Origin: G963668655 sp963668655
Lineage (GTDB): Bacteria; Myxococcota_A; SURF-8
Direction of reading: 5' to 3'
DNA length: 64,000 nt
Assembly: GCA_963668655.2 (NCBI GenBank)
Contig: CAXXPQ010000005.1
Location: 223,302 to 287,301 of the forward strand
The translations under genes and the position numbers were made by a program. The notes beneath the pieces were generated by a model. The model was given only the letters and a program-made list of their open reading frames with translations, ran no database searches and was not told the origin of the DNA. Shown here in pieces: positions 44,957-53,444 of the stretch (within the stretch, counting starts at the first letter, position 1; every line of letters starts with the position of its first letter).

Positions 44957-45757
44957 TCATTCGCCTTTCTTCGCCTGCCCCCAGAGTTCTTCCAGTTCCT
45001 CCGCCGGAACTTCGCCCAGAACCCGTTCCGCCTCACGAATTTTTTTCTCCATAAACGCGAAACGCCTACGGAATTTTTCCATCGTGGCCAGCAGGGCGTC
45101 GTGAGACAGAATGTTCAACTTGCGTCCCACGTTGACGGCGGTAAACAATACGTCGCCCAATTCATCCATCAGGCGTTCGCGCGGTTCCTGTCGATGCACG
45201 GCGCGTTTCAACTCGCCGATTTCCTCGTCCAGTTTTTCGAAGACGCCGTTCACGTCCTCCCATTCGAAGCCCACCGCCACGGCGCGTTCCGAGATTCGCA
45301 AGGCCTGCAACAACGGCGGCAAACGGCGTGAGATGCCGTCCAGGATGGATTCACGTTTCTTCTTCTTGCTCTTTTCCTGCGCTTTCAACTGCATCCAGCG
45401 GCCGGGAACTTCCTCTGCTTCCGTAATGCATTCCTCTCCGAAAACATGGGGATGACGGCGGATCAGCTTATCGTGAATGCTACGGATGGAATCGTGAATC
45501 GTGAACCAGCCGCGTTCCTCGGCCAGTCGCGCCAGAAAGCAGACCTCGAACAGCACGTCCCCGAGTTCTTCCATGATTCCAGACGGTTCCCCGCGCTCGA
45601 TCGCATCCAGGGCTTCGTGGACTTCCTCCAGAAAATAGTCTTTGATGGTGGAGAAATCCTGCATTTTGTCCCAGGGACAGCCGCCTTCACCACGCAGACG
45701 CGCCATGATCTCCACGAGTTGATCGAAAGAAACAACGGAATCGTGCGAATCGTTCAT
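44957..45757 (-). CDS. mazG: Nucleoside triphosphate pyrophosphohydrolase MazG
   Basis: A 266-aa protein with two MazG domains. The first (residues 10-110) has RGEGGCPWDKMQDFSTIKDY and the metal-binding pattern EEVHEALDAI ... EELGDVLFEV. The second (about 165-240) has EIGELKRAV ... DELGDVLFTAV. MazG hydrolyses all NTPs to NMP and PPi and helps clean nucleotide pools and ppGpp. ATG 45757 stands seven bases after GGAGG. The open frame reaching back to 46081 is a chance extension. Confidence 0.95.
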   Translation of the reverse strand: MNDSHDSVVSFDQLVEIMARLRGEGGCPWDKMQDFSTIKDYFLEEVHEALDAIERGEPSGIMEELGDVLFEVCFLARLAEERGWFTIHDSIRSIHDKLIRRHPHVFGEECITEAEEVPGRWMQLKAQEKSKKKKRESILDGISRRLPPLLQALRISERAVAVGFEWEDVNGVFEKLDEEIGELKRAVHRQEPRERLMDELGDVLFTAVNVGRKLNILSHDALLATMEKFRRRFAFMEKKIREAERVLGEVPAEELEELWGQAKKGE

Positions 45758-46336
45758 GTGGACACCTCCGCGCCTGGACCTATCACAAAATCCCATGGAA
45801 ACGCAAGTTGGAAGCCGGCCTCTTCCGGGATTTTCTCCCCCCGGGCGTGCATTCGAAAAACACGTTTTTTCTCTTTCCGGACCAAACGATGTCCCGGTCC
45901 CGTTTTGCGCCGTTTCGGCGTTTCGTCCGGGTGACACGTTTTCCACGTGTATCTTGTTGATACAAATAAGCTTTCTCTTGTTTTTGCGTTCACCCGGGTC
46001 GAACGCAAAATTCGACGGTTTCGGCCGTCGGCGACCGTTGGAACGCCTTGCGACACGCGGAACGAATTCAGAAGCAATCACAATATCTTACGACATATTC
46101 TTCAAGCACTTACCCCAGACGCTATGTCTTTCGATATAGACCCTATGCCCCGGTCGGGGTTTTTCGCAAATTCATGGGCTTGAAGCCTCCATCCTCCGTT
46201 TGTTTTCTCCCCCGTCTCGCTCCTTCGTGGAAATCGAATCCTTTTCCGAAGCCCAACATTGCCAAAATCGGAAGAGTGCTTTATGATGAACCGGATTTCG
46301 CCTGAAAGAACCCGACCCTTACAATCGAGGCACGTC
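45758..46336. other. Long divergent intergenic region upstream of mazG
   Basis: About 580 bp with no supported gene. It holds the plus-strand promoter at 46259-46287 and, near the middle, two partly overlapping inverted repeats. ACACGT (45934-45939) pairs with ACGTGT (45945-45950), and TGTATC (45948-45953) with GATACA (45959-45964); the two stems compete for 45948-45950. Nothing else stands out. Confidence 0.5.
46259..46287 (+). promoter_or_regulatory. Sigma70-type promoter for the 46337 lipoprotein gene
   Basis: TTGCCA (46259-46264) is 17 bp before TATGAT (46282-46287). The ATG is at 46337, giving a leader of about 43 nt. Confidence 0.7.
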
Positions 46337-47155
46337 ATGAGACCGATTGGAATCCATACCCTGGTTTTACTGCTCGCCCTTGCCGTCATGTTCTCTTGCA
46401 GCGAAACCGAGGAACAGCCCGATCCGGATATCTACTGCTCCGGCGACCAGACCTTCGTCTGCGACGGCGACCGGCTGAAAATCTGCGGAGCGAGCGGACG
46501 CTGGGCCCTTGAATCCTGCGAGGACATCTGCACCGGAATCGATCTTTTCTACACCGGCCAGTGCGGTCCGGACGCGGAGCGCGGGCACGAATTCTGCGAA
46601 TGCGTGGAGGAATGCTGCACGAACGGCGAACAGCGCTGCGCCGGAGACGACGTGGAAATCTGCAACGAATGTCAGTGGACCCTTTTGAGCTGCGATACCT
46701 ACTGCGAGCGTTACGACCGCGCCAGCCTTGGCTGCGACTACAATCCCATCACCTCCGGAGACAGCTGCCAGTGCGAGGGCATGGATACGGGATTGTGCGA
46801 TAACAGCTACCTGAAATGCGAAGAAGGATACGTCAATATCTGCGATTCCCAGGGCGACTGGAAGGCGGAAAGCTGTCGCGAGAAGTGCGAAGCCCAAGGT
46901 TATTACTACGATTATTGCGAGGTGGATATCGACGAGCGCAAGGAGGTCTGCCACTGCACCCAGAAGGAGGAACCGGCGCTGTGCCGCAACACCCGCCCCA
47001 CCTGCGTGGAAGGCCAGATCAGCGTCTGCGAGAACAACGCCATCACCTTCCTGGACTGCGACGAGGAATGCGCCGCTCTGGGCCTGGTCTCGCAAGGCTG
47101 CGAGGAGGACGACGACCGCGGACACGACGCCTGCCTGTGCGTGGAAGCGAACTGA
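46337..47155 (+). CDS. Cys-rich lipoprotein without DGD stalk
   Basis: A 272-aa lipoprotein (Cys21, lipobox VMFSC). After a short acidic Glu/Pro linker the chain is a series of modules of about 55 residues. Each has a conserved pattern of eight cysteines, for example CDGDRLKICGASGRWALESC, then CVEECC; the pattern recurs as CAGDDVEICNECQWTLLSC, CEEGYVNICDSQGDWKAESC and CVEGQISVCENNAITFLDC. These four repeats resemble modules in the neighbouring Cys-rich families, and one also appears in the N-terminal part of the 13726 protein (CNEWGEWVYSETC). Function unknown; likely disulfide-stabilised at the surface. Confidence 0.8.
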   Translation: MRPIGIHTLVLLLALAVMFSCSETEEQPDPDIYCSGDQTFVCDGDRLKICGASGRWALESCEDICTGIDLFYTGQCGPDAERGHEFCECVEECCTNGEQRCAGDDVEICNECQWTLLSCDTYCERYDRASLGCDYNPITSGDSCQCEGMDTGLCDNSYLKCEEGYVNICDSQGDWKAESCREKCEAQGYYYDYCEVDIDERKEVCHCTQKEEPALCRNTRPTCVEGQISVCENNAITFLDCDEECAALGLVSQGCEEDDDRGHDACLCVEAN

Positions 47156-47247
47156 TCCGTTGCTCGGAACGAACTCATTACCCGACCAAGCTCCTGTTTT
47201 CTTTTCATTTCATCGTATGAGGGGTTCCAATCGATTCGATGGCCTCT

Positions 47248-47499
47248 TTAAGTTTGGGGTTCCTCTTCTTTTCCGCTCCGGCGCAGAAACTCTTGATAGG
47301 CCGCCTCTCCCAGGCAGTCCTTGGCGGCCCTGCACCAGGCGGCGCAACTGGGCAGCGCGTCCTTTTCGATCATGTTTTTGCAATGCGGACAGCGCCGTCG
47401 ATATTCATCGGAAAACATCTCCACTTCCCGTCCGCAGTGTTCGCAACGGTAAAAGGCCGCCTTCAACTTCCGCATATCCTGTCCCGGACAGATCGACAT
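47248..47499 (-). CDS. Small zinc-ribbon protein
   Basis: An 83-aa protein. Cys19-x2-Cys22 (RCEHC) and Cys37-x2-Cys40 (RCPHC) form a zinc ribbon. A further set (Cys4 in CPGQD, and Cys52, 56 and 62 in SCAAWCRAAKDCLG) matches the N-terminal module seen on some HD-domain phosphohydrolases, where CPGQD is followed by a zinc ribbon and CAAYC-type Cys. Here the HD domain is absent, so this is a free-standing version. AAGGAG is six bases before the ATG. It is convergent with the Cys-rich lipoprotein gene. Confidence 0.75.
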   Translation of the reverse strand: MSICPGQDMRKLKAAFYRCEHCGREVEMFSDEYRRRCPHCKNMIEKDALPSCAAWCRAAKDCLGEAAYQEFLRRSGKEEEPQT

Positions 47500-47618
47500 C
47501 GCACGCTCCTTTCCGATGCTCCCAGCGCATCTTCGGTTTTGATTCTATCCGCTTTCCTGACCGGCGACCTTGACAAAAGTCAAGCGATCGTCGATTTTTA
47601 GAAAGAAATCGAACGTCG

Positions 47619-47637
47619 AGACACCGGACGGGTGTCT
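47619..47637. other. Short hairpin directly upstream of a promoter
   Basis: AGACACC (47619-47625) and GGTGTCT (47631-47637) form a 7-bp stem with a 5-nt loop, followed by TTG of the adjoining -35 element. It may be a weak terminator for leftward-arriving plus-strand transcripts or an operator for the gene at 47760. Confidence 0.4.
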
Positions 47638-47666
47638 TTGTTATTCGTAAAATTTATTTGTATTCA
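47638..47666 (+). promoter_or_regulatory. Sigma70-type promoter for the 47760 gene
   Basis: TTGTTA (47638-47643), a 17-bp very AT-rich spacer, then TATTCA (47661-47666). The ATG at 47760 is about 90 bp downstream. Confidence 0.55.
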
Positions 47667-47759
47667 TTGCAAAAATGTGGACGATAGAACGATTCTCGGA
47701 TGCCGTTCAGGATCCGTTGGCCAAGTGAAAAACGAAGTGACAACCTGGAGGTCCAGTTC

Positions 47760-49016
47760 ATGACGATGACGAACCGAATCTGGCTGCCGCCCTATTGCGA
47801 TCCCAACGGATTTCTTCCGAAAATCCAGGAAACTCGAACGCTGTTCTCTCATATGCCCTATTATTTCCCCGATTTCGCGGGACGAGCCATGCGTTTCCTG
47901 AAAAGCGATCAGGCCAAAAAGATCGGCTTCGAATATGCGCCGGAACGGACCCTTCCCTGTCGCTGGAAATGCTCGGATGAATCCGTTTTCGGCGCCACCC
48001 TGGCCATTTACGCCTATACCGGCCAGTTTCCCTTCGACAAGGGCATCATCGGGGGATACTTCAACGACCACAGCCTGGGAGCGGCCGTCCATCACGGATC
48101 GATCAACATCGATTTCGGCGGCTCGCACACGGGCTACGTCCCCGGCCCCGGCGGCGGATCCTTCGGAAAGATCTGGCGGCCGCTGCAAAACGAGATGTCC
48201 ACGGACTGCGGGCACCTGATGGCGGTCATGGAGCCGTTCCGCAGCGTCTACGAGGACGCCTGTCAGAATATCCGGCTCTTCTCCCCGGACGGAAAGAAAA
48301 TCCTCGTCAGCGTCCCGAACGAGTTCGTCCAGCCCAACTGGAGCAGCCGGGACGTGAAACTGCTGGTGGATACGGACACCCTGACCACGGGAGACGTGCT
48401 GTATAAAGCGGAACTTTCCTATACCCACACCACCATCGGCCGCACCTTGTTTTATCTGCATCCGGACTTCCTGGATTCGCTATCGAAGGAAGAGGCCGAG
48501 CGCTATCTCCAGCCGGAAGGTCGGCCCATCGGGCACAATCTGACGCACCGTTATTTCAACATCTTCGATTCGAATCCCGAACTGGACGAACACGGCGCGC
48601 CCAAGAATCGCATCAGCCTGTACGCGAAGTACATCCTGTCCGCAAGACGATCGCCCTATCCGCTGAAAGCGGCCGTGGTGAACACCAACCTGGAATACAA
48701 CAAACTCACCGACGCCGTACGCTCCCCGGCTTATAAAAGCTACTGTTTCGCCAGCTTCACGGGAGTTTTCCTGGATCTGTTTTACGAGCCCATCCACAAT
48801 TACATCAATCTGTTCCAACCGCTGGGAATTTCCATCAAACCGGCCGGGACCACGCAATGCGTGGAGATCGCGCCGGAGGAGATCTTCAGTATTTTCGACA
48901 ACCTGGAGCCCGTCGAACCGAAGTGCCTGAAATCGCAGATGAGCGCCACGGCGGACTTCGAGAAAATTCAGAAGCTGTTCACCTATACCCCCGGATATTA
49001 CAACATGGACGAGTAG
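47760..49016 (+). CDS. Conserved unknown; possible LCIB-type beta-carbonic-anhydrase relative
   Basis: A 418-aa soluble protein of no confident family. The core VHHGSINIDFGGSHTGYVPG, followed by GSFGKIWRPL and DCGHLMAVMEPF, is a striking, highly ordered segment. A Cys (71, CSDES), a His (123, GGSHTG) and a Cys (150, STDCGH) are spaced 52 and 27 residues apart, which is close to the Cys-His-Cys zinc spacing I recall for LCIB-type carbonic anhydrases of algae. That likeness is a hypothesis only; the family's Cys-x-Asp-x-Arg is here Cys-x-Asp-x-Ser. No signal peptide. ATG 47760 stands eight bases after GGAGG. A single-gene transcript is likely. Confidence 0.55.
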   Translation: MTMTNRIWLPPYCDPNGFLPKIQETRTLFSHMPYYFPDFAGRAMRFLKSDQAKKIGFEYAPERTLPCRWKCSDESVFGATLAIYAYTGQFPFDKGIIGGYFNDHSLGAAVHHGSINIDFGGSHTGYVPGPGGGSFGKIWRPLQNEMSTDCGHLMAVMEPFRSVYEDACQNIRLFSPDGKKILVSVPNEFVQPNWSSRDVKLLVDTDTLTTGDVLYKAELSYTHTTIGRTLFYLHPDFLDSLSKEEAERYLQPEGRPIGHNLTHRYFNIFDSNPELDEHGAPKNRISLYAKYILSARRSPYPLKAAVVNTNLEYNKLTDAVRSPAYKSYCFASFTGVFLDLFYEPIHNYINLFQPLGISIKPAGTTQCVEIAPEEIFSIFDNLEPVEPKCLKSQMSATADFEKIQKLFTYTPGYYNMDE

Positions 49017-49101
49017 TCCGACCGATCCCGACTCTGCGCTTTTCCCGGCAAACACCATACCGAGAAAAGAAAAACGCATCGATTTCGTTGAATATTCCCA
49101 A

Positions 49102-49139
49102 CCCCTCCCTTCGCGAAACGGTATCCGCGAAGGGAGGGG
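49102..49139. other. Strong 14-bp inverted repeat between convergent genes
   Basis: CCCCTCCCTTCGCG (49102-49115) is exactly complementary to CGCGAAGGGAGGGG (49126-49139) across a 10-nt loop. It lies between the stops of two converging genes (49016, plus; 49183, minus) but has no T-tract on either side. It may act as a rho-independent-like stop in both directions or protect 3' ends. Confidence 0.6.
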
Positions 49140-49182
49140 GAACGGAATTTAAGGCGGGGTGAATCGCGGTCTTCTCACGCGC

Positions 49183-51417
49183 TCAATCCTGGCAGTAGCC
49201 GTTCACGCAATCCCCGTAATAGCAGTAATTCGACACTTCGTACCAGCAGCCGTTGGTATCCTGGTCACAGTAGGTTTCTCCCTGGTAGCCGGAGGAATTG
49301 GTCCAGCATTCCCGGAAATCCTCCTCGCATTCGTCCAGGCACACGCATGCATCTTGCAGGCAGCTCTGGTTGGTGGGGCAGTTGACGCGGCTGGTTCCGA
49401 ATTCCAGGCAGTTGTCGTTGTCGAAATCGCCGCAACGAAAATACCCGATGGGGTCTTCCTCGTCGGAGGCATCGCAACGGATGTCGCCTTCCTGGCAATC
49501 GTCGTGACAGGGGGCGATGCACGTATGATCCTTGCCGCAATCCGGATAGGTCAGGCCCGTGCAGTGGTCGTCTTCCAGACACTCCACGCATTCGAATTCT
49601 TCCGTGTCGCAATAGCCGGACGGGCAGTCGTCGTCCTCGAAACATTCGACGCACTCGCCGGACTCCGAGTCGCAGCGCCAGCCGTCCAGTCGGCAGTCGT
49701 TATCGGATTCGCAAGCGTTGCACAACCAGTCGAACGGATCGCAATAGGTGCCCGGGCACTGGCCGTCCTCGAAGCACTCATAACAGAGTTTGGTGTTTTC
49801 CTCGCAGCGGGTGCGACCACTGGCCAGGCAGATGCCGAGAAAGTTTTCGCAGGTGCCGATGCAGGTGTGCGTGAGCGGATCGCATTTTTTCTGATCGAGC
49901 AAATCCCACGGGCAGTCGCTGTCGGCGGTGCAGCCGTCTTCCGGAACGTCCTCGCACGTGGCGAGATTGGGATGGCAGTATTCATCGTCCGCGCAATGCT
50001 CGTCCTCGGAGCACTCGGCCTCCACGCAGACATCGTTGACGCAGAAGCGTCCGCCGGTGCAGTGCTCATTCAGATAGCATTCCACGCACTCCCCGTTATC
50101 CACCGGCTTGCAGACATCGTTTCCGGGACACCAGTTGTCGTCGTCGCAGCCCGGAACGCAGGCCAGCGACAGGCAGAGATTTCCGATACCGCAGTGCTGT
50201 TTCTCCAGGCATTCCACGCAATCTCCGTTGGCCGGATTGCAATGAGGCGTATCTCCTTCGCATTCGTTCTCACTGCAATCCACCAGGCAATGGTGGTTCT
50301 GGCAGGAGAAATTCGAAGAACAGTGATCGTTCGTCACGCATTCGAAACACATGCCATGCGCGCCTTCCGAAGTGTCGCAATGCAGAGGATTCGCGCAATC
50401 CCGATCCTCACGGCAGCCTTCCACGCAGTCGAAATCGTAACAGATGTTTCCCACGCTGCAATGGGCGTCCTGGGTACAGGAAACGCATACGCCGGAGGTA
50501 TTGTCGCAATACGGCGCGTCTCCGGAGCAATCGTCGTTGCTGTCACAGACGAAGCGGCAGAGGTGGTTCCGGCAGCGTTCGTTGGCGTCGCAGTCTTCGT
50601 CTCCCAGACATTCCACGCAGGCCCCGAAAGGCTCGGCGGCCGTATCGCAGACCTTGCCGTCCGTGCAATCGCGGTCGCCCCGGCAGCCTTCCTCGCATGC
50701 GTAACCTTCGCAGATGGCGCCGATCTCGCATTGGCTGTCCTGAAGGCACTGGACGCAGTGGCCCGAATCCTCGTCGCAATACGGAGTGTTTCCGGAGCAT
50801 TCATCGTTGCTGACGCAGAAGAATTCGCAGAGATAATCCACGCAGCGCTGATTGGTTTCGCAATCCTCCGTATCCAGGCATTCCACACAACGCCCGTTGG
50901 GAGGAATGGTCTCCACGCAGTACAACTCGGACGGGCAATCCCGCTGCCCCTCGCAGCCTTCCACGCAGTTTCCGTCCAGACAGATGTTTCCCAGATCGCA
51001 ATCGCCGGATGTCACACACTCGACATCCTCGCCGTCTCCGTCCGTGTCCCCATCCGCATCCGTGTCGCCGTCTCCGTCCGCATCCCCATCGCCATCCGTG
51101 TCGCCGTCCGGCGGAGCATCAGCATCTCCATCCTCGGGCTCGTCGGGAATGCAGCCATCGTTCTTGCAGGTGTAGCCGTCCTTGCAGTCGTCGTCGGACT
51201 CGCAGCTTTTCCGACAGATTCCGGCGACACAGGTCTGTCCCTCCCCGCAATCCTCGTTTTTCTCGCAGTCCAGAGCCTCTTCCGAATCCGCATCCCCTTC
51301 CCCCGGTTCGTCTCCATCCAGCGCATCCCCCAACTCCGAACCGGAACAGGCGGAAAGGCAGAACAGAAGCAGAAAAAGGATAACGCTTTTCGGCGTGGGT
51401 CGATCCATTCGTTTCAT
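49183..51417 (-). CDS. Large Cys-rich DGD lipoprotein with 88-residue repeats
   Basis: A 744-aa lipoprotein (Cys24, lipobox CLSAC). A first acidic linker (DALDGDEPGEGDADSEE), two short Cys modules and a DGD stalk (residues about 95-135) are followed by several higher-order repeats of about 88 residues. Each contains the elements CVECLxxxDCxxNxRC, CSNDxCSGxTPYCD, CVxCxQDxxCxxGxIC and GCRxDRDC. The end differs (CLDECEEDFRECWTNSSGYQ, then SNYCYYGDCVNGYC). The repeat is shared with the 52238 gene. The conserved Cys grid suggests chains of small disulfide knots. Last gene of the three-gene operon. Function unknown; adhesion or environmental shielding are possible. Confidence 0.82.
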   Translation of the reverse strand: MKRMDRPTPKSVILFLLLFCLSACSGSELGDALDGDEPGEGDADSEEALDCEKNEDCGEGQTCVAGICRKSCESDDDCKDGYTCKNDGCIPDEPEDGDADAPPDGDTDGDGDADGDGDTDADGDTDGDGEDVECVTSGDCDLGNICLDGNCVEGCEGQRDCPSELYCVETIPPNGRCVECLDTEDCETNQRCVDYLCEFFCVSNDECSGNTPYCDEDSGHCVQCLQDSQCEIGAICEGYACEEGCRGDRDCTDGKVCDTAAEPFGACVECLGDEDCDANERCRNHLCRFVCDSNDDCSGDAPYCDNTSGVCVSCTQDAHCSVGNICYDFDCVEGCREDRDCANPLHCDTSEGAHGMCFECVTNDHCSSNFSCQNHHCLVDCSENECEGDTPHCNPANGDCVECLEKQHCGIGNLCLSLACVPGCDDDNWCPGNDVCKPVDNGECVECYLNEHCTGGRFCVNDVCVEAECSEDEHCADDEYCHPNLATCEDVPEDGCTADSDCPWDLLDQKKCDPLTHTCIGTCENFLGICLASGRTRCEENTKLCYECFEDGQCPGTYCDPFDWLCNACESDNDCRLDGWRCDSESGECVECFEDDDCPSGYCDTEEFECVECLEDDHCTGLTYPDCGKDHTCIAPCHDDCQEGDIRCDASDEEDPIGYFRCGDFDNDNCLEFGTSRVNCPTNQSCLQDACVCLDECEEDFRECWTNSSGYQGETYCDQDTNGCWYEVSNYCYYGDCVNGYCQD

Positions 51418-51478
51418 GACGGGTCTCCCTGTGATTCACAAAAAACAATCGAAGGCCGGAGCAAGGAGAGGGAGGCGT

Positions 51479-52180
51479 TCATCGAACGGCTTCTTCCTCT
51501 ACGCAGATGCAATATTCCCTTGCTTCTCCGGCAACTTCCGTCATTCCGCAGCCTGCGGAAACCAGGTTGTATACGACCTCGCAGATTTCATCGCAGTCGT
51601 ATCGGCGCCAATTCCCGGCCTCGCAGATCAGAACCGATTCCTGTCCGTCGCACCGGGATTCGAAGTCGTCGCATGGGCCCAGTTCCTCGTCCGCATCGCC
51701 ATCGGGGGAATCGTCTCCATCCGGTTCTTTATCGCCGTCCACCGGGTTGACGGGGATACAGACCTCGCTCCGGCATTCATAGCCCATTTCGCAATCCTTC
51801 TGCGTGGCGCACACGGAACGGCAGAATTCATTTGAACAGACCTGCCCGCCGCCGCAGTCGTTGTCGTCCTTGCAGGGGCCGTCCGGTTCGAGTTCGTCGC
51901 CGTCGGCGGGTTCGTTCGGAATGCAGGCCCGCTCCAGGCAGGATTCGGTTTCTTTGCAGTCCGAAGCCTCCCGGCAGAAGGTCCGACAGATCTTCTCGGC
52001 GCAGATTTCGCCTCCCCGGCAATCGTCGTTTTCCCGGCAGCTTCGCAAGCCCGATTCGTCGCCGTCCGTATCGTCCCCGGTTCCGACATTGGACGTGGAA
52101 CAGGCGGAGAGAACACCCACGAACAGACAGAAAAGCACGCCGATGATCGTCGATAGACGGGTGGGAGAATGAAACGTCAT
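51479..52180 (-). CDS. Cys-rich DGD lipoprotein
   Basis: A 233-aa lipoprotein (Cys27, lipobox VLSAC), the shortest member of the operon. After a DGD linker come three short modules of the type C-x(4-5)-DC-x-x-x-x-x-C (CRENDDCRGGEIC, then CKDDNDCGGGQVC), a second DGD linker (near residue 165) and a terminal Cys-rich domain (CDDFESRCDGQESVLICEAG). This last part resembles the repeat unit of the 46337 protein. GGAG is five bases before the ATG. Middle gene, 57 bp after and 61 bp before its neighbours. Function unknown. Confidence 0.8.
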   Translation of the reverse strand: MTFHSPTRLSTIIGVLFCLFVGVLSACSTSNVGTGDDTDGDESGLRSCRENDDCRGGEICAEKICRTFCREASDCKETESCLERACIPNEPADGDELEPDGPCKDDNDCGGGQVCSNEFCRSVCATQKDCEMGYECRSEVCIPVNPVDGDKEPDGDDSPDGDADEELGPCDDFESRCDGQESVLICEAGNWRRYDCDEICEVVYNLVSAGCGMTEVAGEAREYCICVEEEAVR

Positions 52181-52237
52181 GGTTACTCCGTAAGTGACAT
52201 CGAAAATGGATCCCTACTTCCGGCTCCGCAACACCTT

Positions 52238-53308
52238 TCAGGGCGTACCCGAGCAATAGTGATCCATGCAGACCGCGTTGCCTCCGCAGTGTTCGTCCAT
52301 TACGCACTGGAAGCAGCCTCCATAGGAGCCTTCGTTCGTGTCGCAGTGATAGTTGTTGTCACAGTCCCGGTCTCCCCGGCATCCGATCTCGCAGACGTTC
52401 GACTCGCAGATGGTTCCGATCTGGCAATGGGAATCCTGGGTGCATTCCACGCACAATCCGGCGGTGGGTTCGCAGTGCCAGCCGCCGCCGCAGTCGTTGT
52501 CCGTAACGCAGGTGCTGATGCAGAAATTGTCGATGCATTCCTGGTTTCCGCCGCAATCCTCGTTCTTTACGCACTGGACGCACTTGCCGAACGGCGATGC
52601 TCCGGTATCGCAGAACTGCGCGTCCGGACAATCCCGGTCGCCGCGACATCCCGAAACGCAGACCGTATCCTCGCAAATGGTGCCGATGGAGCAATGCGAG
52701 TCCTGGAGGCACATGACGCAGAGTCCCGAAGCCACATCGCAGACGGAGGTGGGAGAGCCGCAGTCCGCGTTGGATTGGCAGAGAAATACGCAGGTTCCTT
52801 CCCGGCATTCCTCCTGGAAGCCGCAATCCGAACTTTCCAGGCAATCCACGCAGGTTCCGTACAGCCCGGCGGAAGGATCGCACATCTTGTCAACGGGGCA
52901 GTCCCGATTGCTCTGGCATCCGGGGGTGCAGTAGCCTTCCACGCAGATGTAACCGATATCGCATTGGGCCGAGGTCTCACAAGGAACGGGTTCGGCGCCG
53001 TCCTCGTCTCCATCGGTGGGGGATTCGTCTCCGTCCGGGGAGTCATCGCCATCCGGCGTCTCCACCGGCCGGCACAGCTCGTTCTCGCAGGTGAAGTTCT
53101 CGCCACAGTCCTCGTCGGATTCGCAGATGGTCAAACATTGCTTGTCCTCGCAGACCTCGCCGCCTTTGCAGTCCGAATCGGACCGGCATCCGTCCGTATC
53201 GCCGTCCGACGTATCGCCGTCGCCATCGCTTTCCGAACAGGTGGCCAGAAAGAGGACCAGGAAAAGAACCAGCATTCCTATGGAAAAAATACCACCGCTT
53301 GTTTTCAT
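52238..53308 (-). CDS. Cys-rich DGD lipoprotein, first gene of the operon
   Basis: A 356-aa lipoprotein (Cys24, lipobox FLATC), starting at ATG 53308 behind GGAGG. Acidic DGD segments flank two short Cys modules. The rest (residues about 110-356) is about two and a half copies of the 88-residue repeat found in the last operon gene, with CVMCLQDSHCSIGTIC and CVECTQDSHCQIGTIC as near-identical elements and GCRGDRDC in both. The protein ends abruptly after CMDHYCSGTP. Repeat identity across genes shows recent duplication within the operon. Function unknown. Confidence 0.8.
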   Translation of the reverse strand: MKTSGGIFSIGMLVLFLVLFLATCSESDGDGDTSDGDTDGCRSDSDCKGGEVCEDKQCLTICESDEDCGENFTCENELCRPVETPDGDDSPDGDESPTDGDEDGAEPVPCETSAQCDIGYICVEGYCTPGCQSNRDCPVDKMCDPSAGLYGTCVDCLESSDCGFQEECREGTCVFLCQSNADCGSPTSVCDVASGLCVMCLQDSHCSIGTICEDTVCVSGCRGDRDCPDAQFCDTGASPFGKCVQCVKNEDCGGNQECIDNFCISTCVTDNDCGGGWHCEPTAGLCVECTQDSHCQIGTICESNVCEIGCRGDRDCDNNYHCDTNEGSYGGCFQCVMDEHCGGNAVCMDHYCSGTP

Positions 53309-53390
53309 CGCACCGCCTCCAACTCCGTCAACGAATGGCAGATCGAACGTTTTCCTCATAGATGATCGATAGATATGTCCTTGCACCCGT

Positions 53391-53420
53391 GTTATAGCAG
53401 GATGCCGAAATGCAAGGCAA
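53391..53420 (-). promoter_or_regulatory. Sigma70-type promoter of the Cys-rich lipoprotein operon
   Basis: On the minus strand TTGCCT (53420-53415) is 18 bp before TATAAC (53396-53391). It reads into the 53308, 52180 and 51417 starts, which are separated by only about 60 bp each, supporting one operon. Confidence 0.7.
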
Positions 53421-53444
53421 TTTTATTCGGTTTCCGTTCGCATT

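Noticed and set aside
45758..46081. N-terminal extension of mazG to an upstream start
   Set aside because: The extra 108 residues are low-quality and basic, whereas GGAGG precedes ATG 45757 and the MazG domain begins at once.
49159..51750. Plus-strand open frame of about 860 codons opposite the Cys-rich operon
   Set aside because: Its hydrophobic Ala/Val-rich sequence is the reverse reading of Cys/Asp/Gly codons; the minus-strand frames have lipoboxes and repeated Cys modules.
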